Assembly (NCBI GenBank): GCA_025093985.1
Contig: JACAAK010000011.1
Span: 620,001-684,000 of the forward strand
Reading direction: 5' to 3'
Length of the DNA: 64,000 nt
DNA from: Calvatia gigantea
Taxonomy: Eukaryota > Basidiomycota > Agaricomycetes > Agaricales > Lycoperdaceae
A program made the translations under genes and the position numbers. The notes under the pieces are model-generated. The model did not search any database and was not told where the DNA came from. It worked only from the letters and a program-made list of their open reading frames with translations. Position 1 is the first letter of the stretch; every line of letters begins with the position of its first letter. This document shows, one piece after another, positions 45,249 through 56,599 of this stretch.

Positions 45249-46871
45249 CTATGGGCTACCGTGACAGTTACCCGAATAGAGTTGTCCAACACGGTAGATA
45301 AAATGACTTCCAACTCGTCCATCCTGCACAACCCACCGTTGGCCGGGTCCACTGCCATGTAAAGGGTAATACATGGTTTCCAAAGACCTAAGCCTCGGAC
45401 ACCTCGCTGCGAGTGGCTCAACAAACTCTTTCCTGGGCACCTTCATTAGGGAGCTGATTTCCAGGTACTCCAAGGAAGGAAAGGTCGAAAGCCAGTTGAC
45501 TAGAATGCCAGGAATAGGGTTTCGGACGGAGTAACTGGTATCCTCAAGTTTGAGCACTTTCACCCTCGACCAGCCCGGATGTGTTGCAACTGGACACAAC
45601 TTTGATACCCAGAGTGGATCGCCCAGAGGAAGCCTTATCTCGACCTCGAGTGGCCAAGTCATGGAGAGAGAAGAGTGAAGGTTGTCCAAAACAGATCTAA
45701 TGACATCCTGCGGTTCGCGGGGCGACAAGTTACCCCCAACAAACCACCGGTCGTCTTTCAATGTAATAGAACGGAGTTTCGGGCATTGACGAAGATCCTG
45801 TTCAAACCATTGAAAAGCTTCGGGGAGCATACGCAGATTTTGAAGATTGGGTGATATAAGTGGACGCCGCCATGATGACCACATTTTCAGTGGCCATATC
45901 TGGCGTTCCTGGAGGCTGACGTCGAGGTCCAAGTCAACGAGAGTTTGATGGCGGGAAAGGAATGTTAAGAAGATGGTGGGCGAAGGCGGCCAGGAGCTGG
46001 AGAAGGTAAAGGATTCGAGAAAACTGAAATAAATGCGATCGAAGTACTCCTTGAACCTATTTGGTCCCAGACATTCATATTCATTAGAGAAAGCCGAGTA
46101 ATTGAAGTCAGGACCGAGGGGGGGTTAATGGTGGGATGGAAGATCCATATATTTTGACCTCCCGCAAGATCGGCCTAACTGGTATTTGCACTCTGCGGAG
46201 AGAAGAGAGAGGATGGGTCTAGAGATCCAATAGTTTGTTCAGGTGTCGAAGCCCAATCGAAGATGTCGAAAAGCCAAGTCTCAGGTCGGGTAAAATTGAG
46301 GCGCGGGGACTTGTGGACGGCCCGAGAGGCAAAGAAAATCCATCGCGAATAAATATGCCTTCTTCCTTTACTTCCAAAATCTCGCATCCCTTCAAGATGG
46401 CCGCCGCAAATAGTCTGTCCCAAACGTCATGGTGGGATTGTTCGTTAACGATCCTTCCATGTTTGAATAAAGCCTGAGTGTACGCGCAGTGATACAAGCT
46501 TCGGCATTCGGTGGATGAATGTTGTGAGGTCACGGAGATCGTTGACATAGTGGTCGTATTTGCCACCGCGCTCGAGGCAGTAATTGATATGCTGGACGAT
46601 CCTGGGAAGCCATAAAGCGGTTCGTAAAACATGTATGGGTTTGTCGTTCTTCCCGAACCTATTCTCTAAAAAACAGTTTTCCGAGGAAAGTTTTGGGGGA
46701 AGTTGGATGACATCACCCATGATTTGCTGAGCAAAATATCGGGCGAGGGCGCGGAAGTTGAGTTGATGGTTGACCCTACCGAGGACGAGAAGGGATGGTC
46801 TGTCACAGTATCCTAAAATTTGGTCAACTATTTCCGGAGGAATGTCCTGTCCAACTGTTTTGGCAAGACAT
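45249..46871 (-). CDS. F-box-like protein 1
   Basis: The upstream part reads DIPPEIVDQILGYCDRPSLL, then VLGRVNHQLNFRALARYF, a plausible F-box. SENCFLENRFGK, LRDLTTFIHRMPKLVSLRV and an intron-split region follow. The 227-codon 3' frame has NLQNLRMLPEAFQWFEQDLR, LKLEDTSYSVRNPIP and WLSTFPSLEYLEISSL, typical of fungal F-box proteins with degenerate leucine-rich repeats that recruit substrates to SCF ligases. A clear start Met before the F-box was not found; a stop lies upstream in frame near 46910, so a first exon may be missing. Copy 2 lies at 47657-49206. Confidence 0.6.
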
Positions 46872-46990
46872 GGCTGCAGTCGCTCTGTTGTCGAAACGTT
46901 GAATGTTCAAACGTTCAAGTCCTTGCCTCTCGGGGAGATGTGGCTGTGTAGGGGGGCTTACATATCACGTGCAACTGCCGCACCGGACCC

Positions 46991-47030
46991 TTCAAGCTTC
47001 AGGCTTCAAGCTTCAAGGCTTCAAGCTTCA
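46991..47030. repeat. AAGCTTC-based minisatellite
   Basis: Forty bases built from TTCAAGC and TTCAGGC/TTCAAGGC units with three AAGCTT palindromes, located upstream of F-box gene 1. The corresponding place upstream of F-box gene 2 lacks it. Confidence 0.7.
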
Positions 47031-47113
47031 CATGATGACTTATTCCTCCTTCGTGCTGTCCTATGCTTTGCTGTTATAGAAAGGGGTAGTCCGCCTCAGA
47101 GGACTTAATCTTC

Positions 47114-47656
47114 ATGTTGTTCAGTGACGTTGATATTCGCAATCGTTGTGTTCTTGAACATCGTTCTCCTTCACGCCTTACAGCCCTAAGTCCGAATGTT
47201 TACAGGGCAGCACCGCAAAGCTTGTCACAAAGTTGGGACGGAGCTATGTTTTTCATGCGATTAGTTTCAGTAGAGTTGGTATCGTCCTTCCCAGGACCCT
47301 GGTTAACTGCCACAGGAGTAGCGAGTCAATGTTTGGGTTGGTGGGGGATCACTGGGTTGATCGGTGAATGGGAAGCAGCTAGGTTGGCATTCGGATCCAT
47401 GTATAGTGGATCGGCTGAATTCGACGGCGGCTCATTGGCTTTGACCTGCCTCATTTCCCAAACGAGGGTATGATGAGAGCAAGCCTGTCACAGGATAAGT
47501 AGAGTGCAAGTATCGGTTTATTCCAATGACGGGAGTACACAAAAGTTCATATGAATAATCCTCACGCTTGCGGCGCACTACCGAGATCAAGGAAATTCTA
47601 ATTATCTATGAATCAAGGAGCGGCTACGGGCCACCATGACAGTGCCCCTGGTAGAG
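47114..47656. other. Spacer between the two F-box copies
   Basis: A plus-strand frame at 47114-47473 shows no recognisable motif. Upstream flanks of the two F-box genes align (46920-47110 with 49370-49530), so this stretch contains the junction of the tandem duplication. Confidence 0.4.
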
Positions 47657-49206
47657 TCATCCAGTGCGGTGAATAAGGCGACTTTCAACTCTTCCATCCT
47701 GCACAACCCATATTTTCAATTGATGACCAAATCTATTATTAGTATGCAAAGAAGAATAAGTGGTCCCTAAAGTCCTGAGCCTCGGACACCCCACAGCGAG
47801 GGACTCAACAAACCCTTTCCCGAACACCTCCAACGTTAGGGAGCTGATGTCTAGATACTCCAGGGAAGGAAAGGTCGAAAGCCAGTTAACCAGAATGCTA
47901 GGAATATGGTGAACAGAGTAGGAGATCCTTGTATCCTCAAGTTTGAGCACTTCCACCCTCGACCAGCACGGGGGTGTGGCAACCGTACATAACTTTGATA
48001 CCCAGGATGGATCACAAAGAGGAAGCCTTATCTCGACCTCCAGTGGCCAAGCCAAAGAGGGAGAGGGGTGGAGGTCGTTCAGGATGGATAGGATTATATC
48101 TTGCGGTTCGCAAGGCCGCAGGTATCTTCAAGAAACCACGAATTCTCCTTCAGTGCAACACCACGAAGCGTCGGACATTGACGACGGAAGTCCGGCACCA
48201 ACCACCGAAGGGCTTCAGGAAACATATGCAACTTTTGAAGATAAGGATAATGTTGGTGGGCGACGCCATGATGTCCATTTTGTCGGAGACCATATCTAGT
48301 TTTCCCAAAAGTTGACATTGAGGTCCAACTCGACCAGAGTTTGGTGATGGCGTTGAAGGAATTTCAAGAAAATGATGGGTGAAGGCGGCCAGCCGTTGAA
48401 GAAGGTAAAGGACTGGAGTCTGCTGAAATGAATGTCATCAAAAATGTTCTTTAACTTCTTTTGATCCTTGACGCTCAGATTTGTGAGAGAGACACGAGTA
48501 AGTGAAGTCAGGATTGTGTGAGACATTAAGGGTGGGATAGAAGACCCATATACTTCGACTTCCCGCAAGAGTTGCTTACCCACCCTTGCACTTCGTGAGG
48601 AGGGAAGAAAGGATGGGTTTAGATATCCAATCAGTGTGCGTTCGAGCGCCGGGGCTCGGCCAAAAGTACGGAAAAACCTGGATCCAGGTTACAAGATGGA
48701 ATCACGGAGGCTTACCGGCGGCTTGGGAGACAAGAACAATTCCTCATAAATATTTATGCCATCTTCCTCTACTTTCAAAATCTTGAACCCCTTCAAAACA
48801 GCCGCCGTGAATAGTCTGTTCCAAACATCACGGTGAGATTGTCCATTAACGCTCCCTCCATCTGCAATACAGCCTGAGTCGACTCGCAATGATACAAGCT
48901 TCGGCATTTGGCGGATGAATATTGTCATATGACGGAGGTCGCTGATATATCGGGAGCACCAGGTGGGAGGTAGTAGTAATCGATATGCCGGACAGCCTTG
49001 GGAAGCCATAAAGCGGTCTGTAAAGCGCGCATGTGTCTGCCGCCCTCGATGTACTTATACCATTGGGAAGAGTTTTCCGAGGTGTGCTTCAAAGGAAATT
49101 GTATGACATCGCCCTTAATTTGCGGAGCAAAATATCGAGAGAGGGCGCAGAAGTTGAGTTGATAGTTATCGCTTACGCCAAGTAGGAGCACGCCGATCAA
49201 ATTCAA
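47657..49206 (-). pseudogene. F-box-like protein 2, decayed tandem copy
   Basis: Parallel to F-box gene 1: YQLNFCALSRYFAPQIKGDV, LQTALWLPKAVRHIDYYY, FIRQMPKLVSLRVDSG, LTRVSLTNLSVKDQKKLKN, a segment with LHMFPEALRWLVPDFRRQC, and the 3' part LEVEIRLPLCDPSWVSKLCT, LSTFPSLEYLDISSL. The F-box core DIPPEIVDQIL of copy 1 has no clean counterpart (GVLLLGVSDN in its place). Frames change at several points (near 48100, 48300 and 48690). It most likely no longer encodes a working adaptor. Confidence 0.6.
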
Positions 49207-49533
49207 TATACCAACTCACTTACTCAGCAAACGCGATGCCCTCCTCCAATGCGCTCTCTGTCAACGCCGCTTAGGCCTTTGGACTTTCCTTGCTCAAACA
49301 TCCACAATCACAAATTCTACGATGGAGACCAGGCTAGACATGGTTCCAGTTACTTTGCTGTCGAGCTCAAGCTCTTATGTCTTGGGCAATGTGGCTGTGT
49401 AGGGGGGCTGCAGCCTGTCTTACATATCATGTGTAAGGAGGTTGATGAATCATCCTTCCCTTGCGCTCCCGTGTTTTGCTGCCATAGAAAGGAATTATTT
49501 GTTTAAGAGGAACTGATCTTCACGTTGTACATA
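49207..49533. other. Upstream flank of F-box gene 2
   Basis: Homologous to the upstream flank of F-box gene 1 (shared GTGGCTGTGTAGGGGGGCT). No gene. Confidence 0.5.
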
Positions 49534-49639
49534 TTAATCAGTGGGGGCAGTCGTATAAAAAGCGCAGATAAACTTAGCTTTCCTTATTTGGACAATGTTC
49601 AGGTTGAGCCTCCCATAAAGTTGCCTAACCTGAACTGAG

Positions 49640-49830
49640 TTTGCACGTAGACTACCTAAGATAATTTCTACTGTATATAATTTAGCAACCCTGGAGAGAC
49701 ACACATCCTCTCGAAGTACCCTTTCCATATCTCTACAAAACGTCCGCCTGTTATTGTGTTTGTACTGTTGAAGACTCCAAACCGCCCTCGCTCCACGTAC
49801 CCGAGGCGGTCGTTGGAAGTAGACGATTCG
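49640..49830 (-). pseudogene. TKL kinase glycine-loop scrap, copy 1
   Basis: On the minus strand GGRFVEIWKGYFERMCVS and, after one frame change, VAKLYT resemble the K4 segment ASGRFGEIWQGYFGP...LKVAKLYQ. The sequence just upstream (RLGYVER, FNSTNT) resembles the C-terminal part of the gene at 61622-62482. No other kinase motif is present. The same chimera recurs at 56330-56500. Confidence 0.5.
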
Positions 49831-49923
49831 CGTGTGCTCATTCCGATTTGTGATAGGGAGAGGAAGTGTCGTGTGTGTTAACATGACCGAATCTATAGGT
49901 TTGGGCCTTGTTGCAATAATGGG

Positions 49924-50571
49924 TCAATGAGCCATGGTGTATCGGTGTGGCTCACCAGTTCTGTGTAGCGTCTTGCCACGATTCTTGATGATGTTTGACT
50001 GGATTTGGTGGTGAACTTCAAGCGAAGAAACAGAGGTCGTTATAACCCCGATCTTTGAGTCGAGGCCATCGAGTTTTGGGTTTAACACATCGAATCGGCC
50101 GTCTAAACCCACAAAGTGGGATTCCATGCCTCTAATAGAAAGGCCCAAGTCATTCATGCGATTGGAGAGTTTGTCATCAAGTTGGTCGACGCGATTGAAG
50201 AGCCTATTGTCGAGTTGGTCAACGCAACTGGAGAGTTTGTCATCAAGTTGGTCAATGCGGTTGGAGAGTTTGTCATCAAGTTGGTCAATGCGATTGAGGA
50301 GCCTATCGTCGAGTTGGTCAATGCGATCGGAGAGCTTAACATCGAGTTGGTCGATTCGATTGATAATGGTCTGCATATTGCCGGCCAAGTGGTCAAGAAT
50401 TTGCTGGACCGCAGGGGTGGGATCGGAAATGGGAGCAAGGGTTGGGGTTGCGGCCTGTGCAGGAGTGGCCTCGGTGTCCAATCCAGGGGCGACCCCAGGG
50501 ACGACAGGAGTGGCAGGAAATGTATTGGAGGTTAGTGCTTGGTTATTGAATGATGCCATAATATCTGGCAT
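49924..50571 (-). CDS. Hendecad-repeat coiled-coil protein, copy 1
   Basis: Starts MPDIMASFNNQALTSNTFPA, with a Pro/Thr/Ala-rich stretch. About six 11-residue repeats of the type RIDQLDDKLSN follow, then RMNDLGLSIRGMESHFVGLD, a LDGLDSKIGV segment and LEVHHQIQSNIIKNRG. The 11-residue period with hydrophobic I/L at fixed positions fits a hendecad coiled coil. Each repeat is 33 bp of near-identical DNA. The last codons (TLHRTGEPHRYTMAH) may belong to an intron. Copy 2 at 56600-57169 has four repeats. No known family; probably oligomeric. It sits between the F-box pair and NF-X1 copy 2. Confidence 0.65.
   Translation of the reverse strand: MPDIMASFNNQALTSNTFPATPVVPGVAPGLDTEATPAQAATPTLAPISDPTPAVQQILDHLAGNMQTIINRIDQLDVKLSDRIDQLDDRLLNRIDQLDDKLSNRIDQLDDKLSSCVDQLDNRLFNRVDQLDDKLSNRMNDLGLSIRGMESHFVGLDGRFDVLNPKLDGLDSKIGVITTSVSSLEVHHQIQSNIIKNRGKTLHRTGEPHRYTMAH
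50150..50365. repeat. 33-bp in-frame tandem repeat
   Basis: Six to seven 33-bp units on the pattern GAGAGTTTGTCATCAAGTTG plus a variable GTC-A-GCG end, coding for the RIDQLDDKLSN repeats on the minus strand. The homologous tract at about 56815-56945 has fewer units. Confidence 0.75.
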
Positions 50572-50684
50572 GGATCAATTAACGGTTCGACATGAATGGG
50601 GTGGTGCATACGAAAGTGTTGGATTACGGATAGTAGGTAAATCGGGCGAAGAACTGGGGGAGAGGCTGACCTCCCCTGCGGGTA

Positions 50685-50745
50685 GCCTTAAATAGCGGCG
50701 GGATGGATGTCTCATTTCATCACATGATTGAGCACGTGATACCAC
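50685..50745 (-). promoter_or_regulatory. Core promoter of coiled-coil gene 1
   Basis: On the minus strand a CTATTTAAG TATA-like box (about 50690-50698) follows a GAGCACGTGATA element holding a CACGTG palindrome (about 50731-50736). Both are kept, at the same spacing, before copy 2 at 57300-57350, while the intervening bases vary. Confidence 0.45.
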
Positions 50746-50999
50746 ACACCTCGCACAACGCAAACAGGGTTTAGTAACTTTGGTTGGCCCTAATTTACCA
50801 GCGCTGACGTTGAATATTGGGCGTTAAACATTGAATATTCGAATGTTAAGCATTGAGTGCTGAGATTTTCTCACAATTTTCAGTCTGTTTTCAGTAGCGG
50901 CAACATCGAGATTCAACTCTCAATACAGAGTAGGAGTTGGTCATTGGCAGCACCATTGCACATTATCTAACAAGACACACCCAAAAATAGCAAACGAGC

Positions 51000-53900
51000 T
51001 CACAACCACCAACCCAATCAGTAATCGACGCACGGAATTTGGAGGGAAACTCACAGAAAACGACGGTTCAACCCCAGTGAAAAGTGGGAGGGCGGGATTT
51101 CTCATGTTTGATAGATTGATCCAACTCACACGACCTGTGTATCGTTTAATCTAACTCTCACGTTCCCCGTTTGCCTTGTTATCCTCTCATCATCTGAGAC
51201 TATCTCAATCGATCATACTCCCTATACTTCGGCTCACGAGTTCACCTTCTGCGGCCTCTTGCCTCTCACGTGCATCCAACTAGGTTCTCCTTCGCCTGCT
51301 ATGCAATTCAACCCAATGGCATTCCCGGTCCAATCCACCGTGCCTTAATTCATGTATAGCGCACACTGGTCCACCCTCAAACAAAAATGTATGCTATGGT
51401 TGTAAATGATCACGATGGGACCCAAAGCATGCCAATAAGAAGCTTCTAGCTGCGAAGTTCACCACTATGACGGTTGGTAGGCACAACCACTTTACTTTTT
51501 CGGCTTGACAGTGGACTATACAACAGCACACAACACCTCCGATGTTCCTTGTCATTTTTCCCTTCCTTCCATCATCCCCCTTTTTCCCCCATACTTTCAT
51601 CATGTACTTGGACTCAAATAACGACTTGCCAGTCCTAAAAAACCCTCCACTCATTCTGTCCACCAGCATGATTACGATCAACATAATGAAATGGTGAGTC
51701 GTACATATCTGATTCGATTCGATAAGTATATGCGGTCAATATTCCACCATAGACTATCAACCAACACAAAAAGAAGTGTCAAACGTGCTGCGAACACCAA
51801 CAAGTTGCAGTGAAGGCACAAGACGATGTTGCGAGGTACAAGGGCGAATGAAACGAACTCCGAGATGAGCTCGTCATGATTCAGTGAGTCTGTTATTCTC
51901 AAGGTTGTAATACAGGTAATACAAGCATGATAGACAATCGTGTACTTGAGGCCATCATCTTTTTTATAGAACTGGTGGTTTGTCAAGTTGAAAGAGGCAG
52001 AAGCAGCAGCACCAACCGGCACCTTGGTAAATATCCGACACTGTTACTGTGGCCACGCCGCTCACTGAATTTATGTTAGAAAGCTTGCAAAAACCTCCCC
52101 AACAATTGCTTAGATCGCCTTTGTTGTATGAATTCCTTGTTTCCTGCTCATTTACACGTTCTAACGCTGTCTATCCCAGCGCCTTTTGCATTTATCCTTG
52201 TTTCAGTGAGTTCGGTATTTTTTCGGCTTTGAGTTCCTGTTGACTTATGTGTTCTACAGTGGATGGACTCTGCTGCGACTCGGTTACCCCGTATTTGGTA
52301 CGTGTTTGCCTTTGAGTCCACTCTTTCTACGTATTTCTGAAAGTTTCTAAGTTTTACCCATATTCGCATGCTCGTAATGACAAAGGCCGCCTGAGGAGCT
52401 GGAGTGGGACAGAAGGAAATGGGTCTGCATTGGATCAAGATGGTTTCGGATGGTTTCCGAGCTAGAGTTAGATCAGTGTAGACGCAATTTGCTGTAGCTA
52501 TGAGAAGAACATAGATTTCATAACATTTCGTGATGATCTGGTCTGTGCCAATATGAGCATATCCACGCGTCGAGGCGACTACCGAGAGAGATAAAATGAT
52601 AATTTTTCAGATAACTGAGAGCTTATTGTAGCTATCGCCAGATTTCTCTATCTATTTGCATACAGGTTCGGGAAAATTGTCTAAGATGTATTCGTGGGCG
52701 TCTTAGAGTATCTCACATTGGAAATTTTGGCACGATCTTAGATATCCCGCGTGGGACTTTTCACTGGGGTTCAACGTTCAACGTTCAACGACATCGTCCT
52801 TCAGAGAAGCACTGCGTCAAGACAGATACGTCTACTGCTGGTGACTTGACATCGTGACACATCAAGAACTCAGCTTCCCTCCTTACCCTGATTGGCCTAT
52901 TTATTTCGCTTCGACCCACCGCGAGCAACCTATGTATATGGTCGTGCTCTCTATTAATTACTATGGTCCTCCCCTATGACACTGGGGGTCCACCGCAATA
53001 TTGCTGGACTACTTTCCACCTCAGGTGTATTCGGTCATGGGCCTCGAAAAGTGTCAAGGGTGTAGAGGATGCTTGGAGAGCTCGAGGAGAGGAAGGCAGA
53101 ACTGGGGATTGGAGATGTCCTGGGTGTCAAGCCAAGCGGGAGGTTGAACCCAAAGTTGATTTGTATGTGTGCTCCCGGTATCTAAATGAAGCTCATCGTT
53201 GTTTTCTATTCTAGGTGTTTCTGTAGATCTACCCCAGGCCCCTAACTGGCACGATTATCCACTCCGCCATTTGTGCGGAGGTCCCTGTTCTCGTACACGC
53301 GAGAGTGGATGCGGGCATCCATGTCCCCTCTCACTGTCCTCCCTGTCAAGTCACCACCCGTCTAACTTGTTATTGTCCCCGAAAATTATATTATCGCGTT
53401 TCGATGTGGAGTTGAACAAGAAAAGGGCAGGGGCAAGGAACCTGTCTTGCGGAAACTGTTTGTGGCAGGACATTGGCCTGTGGCAGACATACATGCGGGG
53501 GGGGGTCTGTCATGCAGGCGAATGCGAGGGATGCTTAGTTCGCGAGGACCTACTCAGTGTTGGTGTGGTAAGACGGAGAAGGAAGCTTGGATGTGGAGAG
53601 GGGGAAGCTCAGGAATGCTTCAGTTAAGGGTGAAATTACTTAGATAGGGCGATTCTCAGTGCGGCCTTGTTTGTGAAAGGTGCGTATCTCTGATCTTTCC
53701 ATGAACCAGGACTTACGCTGTTGTGACAGATCATTCGACTGCGGTATCCATTCATGCCAGGAAAATATGCCATCCACCATCTCACAAACCAGCGCCTTGC
53801 CCAAGCTCACCAACCAATATCACTCATTGTCCCTGCGGCAAATGTTCCATCGCACCTGCACCGAACTCTGACCTATTGAAGTATACCTTCCCCGCACGTA

Positions 53901-55940
53901 CAAGCTGCACATCGCCCATCCCTACCTGCGATAACATTTGCGAAAAACCTCACGATAGATGTGGTCATCCGTGTAAAGCAAGATGCCATACTGGATCCTG
54001 TCCACCGTGCTCGGTTCAACTTGCCCGTCCGTGTCGATGCGGTGCCTCAACCAAATCTTTCCTCTGTTATGAGCTGTACAGGGGCGGTACGGCGGAAGAA
54101 GTCGAGATTTTGTGTGATCGACCTTGTACGGCCCTGCGGGCGTGTGGACGACATGAGTGCAGACGCCTTGTTGTCCATTGGCTTCAGTTGGCTATGGCTC
54201 CTGGAGGAAAGAAGGGGAAGAAACGAGCCGTTGATGAAAATGCTAACGGAGCTGGGATTGGTGAGGAGAGGGGAGGATTGCATGAGTGCGATCTCGTATG
54301 TGGAAAGATGCTTTCGTGCGGGAATCACCGATGTGAGGAGAAGGATCATAAATTGGCATGTCCACCTTGTCTCCGGAGCTCTTTTGAAGAGGTATGTCGA
54401 TCCATTTTGATGGTTCAACCTTGGTGTTAAGATGTATTATAGATGGCATGTTCCTGTGGTCGCACGATCTACGAACCCCCGATTCCTTGTGGCACCGTCA
54501 TACACTGTTCTTACCCTTACCCGCGCCCGGCCCCTCCTTGTGGTCACTCGCGTATCCCTCATGCATGTCACGAAGACCCGACCTCTTGTCCACCATGTGT
54601 CCATCTCACGACGAAGTCATGCGCGTGCGGCAAGAAAATGATGTCGAACATACGATGCTCGTTGGAAAGTGAGAAAGTGTCATGTGGCACTGCGTGCGGG
54701 AAATTGCTTAATTGTGGATTCCACCATTGCGAGAGGTCGTGTCATGCAGACGAGTGTGGACCTTGTACGGCGACTTGCAGAAAACTTAGGAAGTTATGGT
54801 ACGTTATCCAGCTTGCGTTTATAAATGAATATCCCATTTACTTATATCCCCCTGAAGTCTGCCCGACCACCATCCCTGCCCATTACCTTGTCACACGCCA
54901 TCTAGCTGTCCTGAAACAGAACCGTGTCCAACTAACATTACTGTTACCTGTCCGTGTGGACGAATTAAGCAAGTTATCCGTTGTGGTGGCCGCTCCATAT
55001 CCAACACTACCCCTTCCCGCCCAAAACCAAAATGCACGAATGAATGTGGAATCGCGAAGCGTAACGCTCAACTAGCTAAGGCCCTCGGCATCAACCCGGC
55101 CAAGGCCACCACCGGGGCGAGCTTTGGATTCGGTGGATATGGAGGTTTAGTGAATGCTGTCAACTACGGTGATGAAGTGGTCGGGTTTGCGAGGATCAAC
55201 CAGAAGTTCTTGCTTGTAGTTGAGAAAGCTTTTGCGGATTTCATTGCGTCACAGAAGAAGACGCAGGTGTTGCCTCATACGCCTCCTGATAGGAGGAAAT
55301 TTGTCCATGATGTATATGATTGTTTGCTGGTTTGCTTAGAGGGAGAACGTTGACAGGATAATTACGACAGCTCGCCACCTACTATCGGATTGACACTCAA
55401 CTGGTTGATCAAGAACCACATAGAAGCGTTCAACTCCTCCGTCGCCTCGACTCACGTGTCCCGGTGCCACTCCTTTCAAGTACAATCCAACCCCCATCAT
55501 CAAACACACCCAACTTGGGTAAATTGGACGACTTGAGAAACCTCAAATCCACACCTACCTCTGCATCGGCAAATTCGTCTTCATCTCAGCTCGCCGTTCC
55601 AAGATCGAGTGCTCGTTCCGGTGGCCCTGCATGGAGACCCGTGTCAACGCCTTCGCCAAGACCTGGTCCTGCGGCTCCAGCTTCAACTACGACCGGTGGG
55701 AGTAGCGTCGCTGGATCGACTGGATAGTCTGCAGTTGTTGCCCCTCAACCGCGGGCACCTGTTCCTCGAGTACCCAGTTTCAGCAATGTGTCCGGTGCAA
55801 GCGCTTCAAAGCCCCTTTCGAGACCCCAGTCAGCTGCGGCTACGCGAGGAGAATCTGCAACTGGCGGTATCAGGACTTCCACAGCAATGGCTGGTTCGTC
55901 TGATGAGCACGTACCTGAGAACTGGGAGGATGAGGACTAA
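51000..55940 (+). pseudogene. NF-X1-type zinc finger / R3H protein, copy 2, split by an insertion
   Basis: The 5' scrap at about 51030-51071 matches the GGKLTENEGS part of copy 1. The gene then resumes at 52775 after a 1.7-kb insertion. From 52963 the RING-like part (QYCWTTFHLRCIRSWASKSV) and from 53723 the NF-X1 fingers are well kept, in places better than in copy 1: CDNICEKPHDRCGHPCKARC, CHTGSCPPC, CDRPCTALRACGRHECRR, LSCGNHRCEEKDHKLACPPC and CSCGRTIYEPPIPC. R3H and tail are present to 55940. Defects: loss of the N-terminus, a G9 run at 53497-53505 shifting the frame, and TGG-to-TAG near 55727 compared with copy 1. A shorter protein from the 53723 region is conceivable but has no promoter. 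Confidence 0.8.
51072..52769. mobile_element. Non-autonomous DNA transposon, 1.7 kb
   Basis: The ends are inverted: CCCCAGTGAAAAGT at 51072-51085 and its reverse complement at 52756-52769, perfect over 14 bp and continuing imperfectly into a CGGGAT motif. TTCAA occurs directly at both sides (51067-51071 and 52770-52774), as a 5-bp target duplication. The element interrupts NF-X1 copy 2, whose other copies are continuous here, which independently marks both borders. Inside, no transposase-like frame was recognised; the longest open frames are near 115 codons and lack motifs. Superfamily not assigned: a 5-bp duplication with CCCC ends does not fit the common hAT (8 bp), Tc1-mariner (TA) or piggyBac (TTAA) patterns. 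Confidence 0.75.
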
Positions 55941-56329
55941 ATGAAATCGCGAACTATTCGGTGGACTGGGCTTTACAATACTGTAGATATTACTGTGTTG
56001 ATTAAATCGCCTCGTAAATACCCGGTATGGGACCGGACAATGTGGAAGGGTTGGGTTTTTTACCTGACTTTAGCTCAGCCCTATCCGCAATCTTCGGACT
56101 GATTCTACCCAAAATCTCTATGAGAGTTGCGCACCTGAAAGGTGGAAAATTTGAGCCCCTGACAATATGTGTGCGGCATTTAGTGGATAAGTATCCTTAA
56201 GTGTCCAGTTCGAGAAACGACATGAGATCTAAGATTGGTGCTGCGGGACTGGTTGGTTGATTCCACCTCCCAAGAGTTGCTTAACCTGAACTGAGTTTGC
56301 ACGTAGACTACCCTAAGATAGATTTCTAC

Positions 56330-56500
56330 TGTATATAATTTAGCGACCTTGAAGAGACATACATCCTCTCGAAGTACCCTTTCCATATCTCTACAAAATG
56401 TCCGCCTGCTACTGTGTTTGTATTGTTGGAGACTCCAAACCGCCCCCGCCCCACGTACCCGAGGCGGTCGTTGGAAGTAGACGGCTCGCGTGTGCTCATT
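56330..56500 (-). pseudogene. TKL kinase glycine-loop scrap, copy 2
   Basis: Near-identical to 49640-49830, including the frame change before VAKLYT, and placed in the same way between the end of an NF-X1 copy and a coiled-coil gene. It moved with that block. Confidence 0.5.
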
Positions 56501-56599
56501 CCGACTTGTGATAGGGAGAGAAAGGGTCGCGTGTGTTAGCATGCCGAATCTATAGGTTTGGGCCTTGTTGCAATAATGGGTCAATGAGCCGTGGTGTAT

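Noticed and set aside
47114..47473. 119-codon plus-strand frame between F-box copies
   Set aside because: No motif, and the equivalent site beside the other copy is not open; treated as chance.
50116..50695. Plus-strand repetitive frames (VIKLVNAIGE and SLSSSWSMRLE types)
   Set aside because: They are read-throughs of the 33-bp repeats of the minus-strand coiled-coil gene. The minus frame has a start, a promoter and sensible hendecads.
51394..52022. Transposase inside the 1.7-kb element
   Set aside because: The two longest frames have no catalytic D-D-E context or zinc finger that I can recognise; the element is treated as non-autonomous.
51067..52774. hAT assignment based on CAGTG near the ends
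   Set aside because: Taking CAGTG as the terminus gives no 8-bp direct repeats at the flanks, whereas CCCCAGTG gives a clean 5-bp TTCAA duplication.
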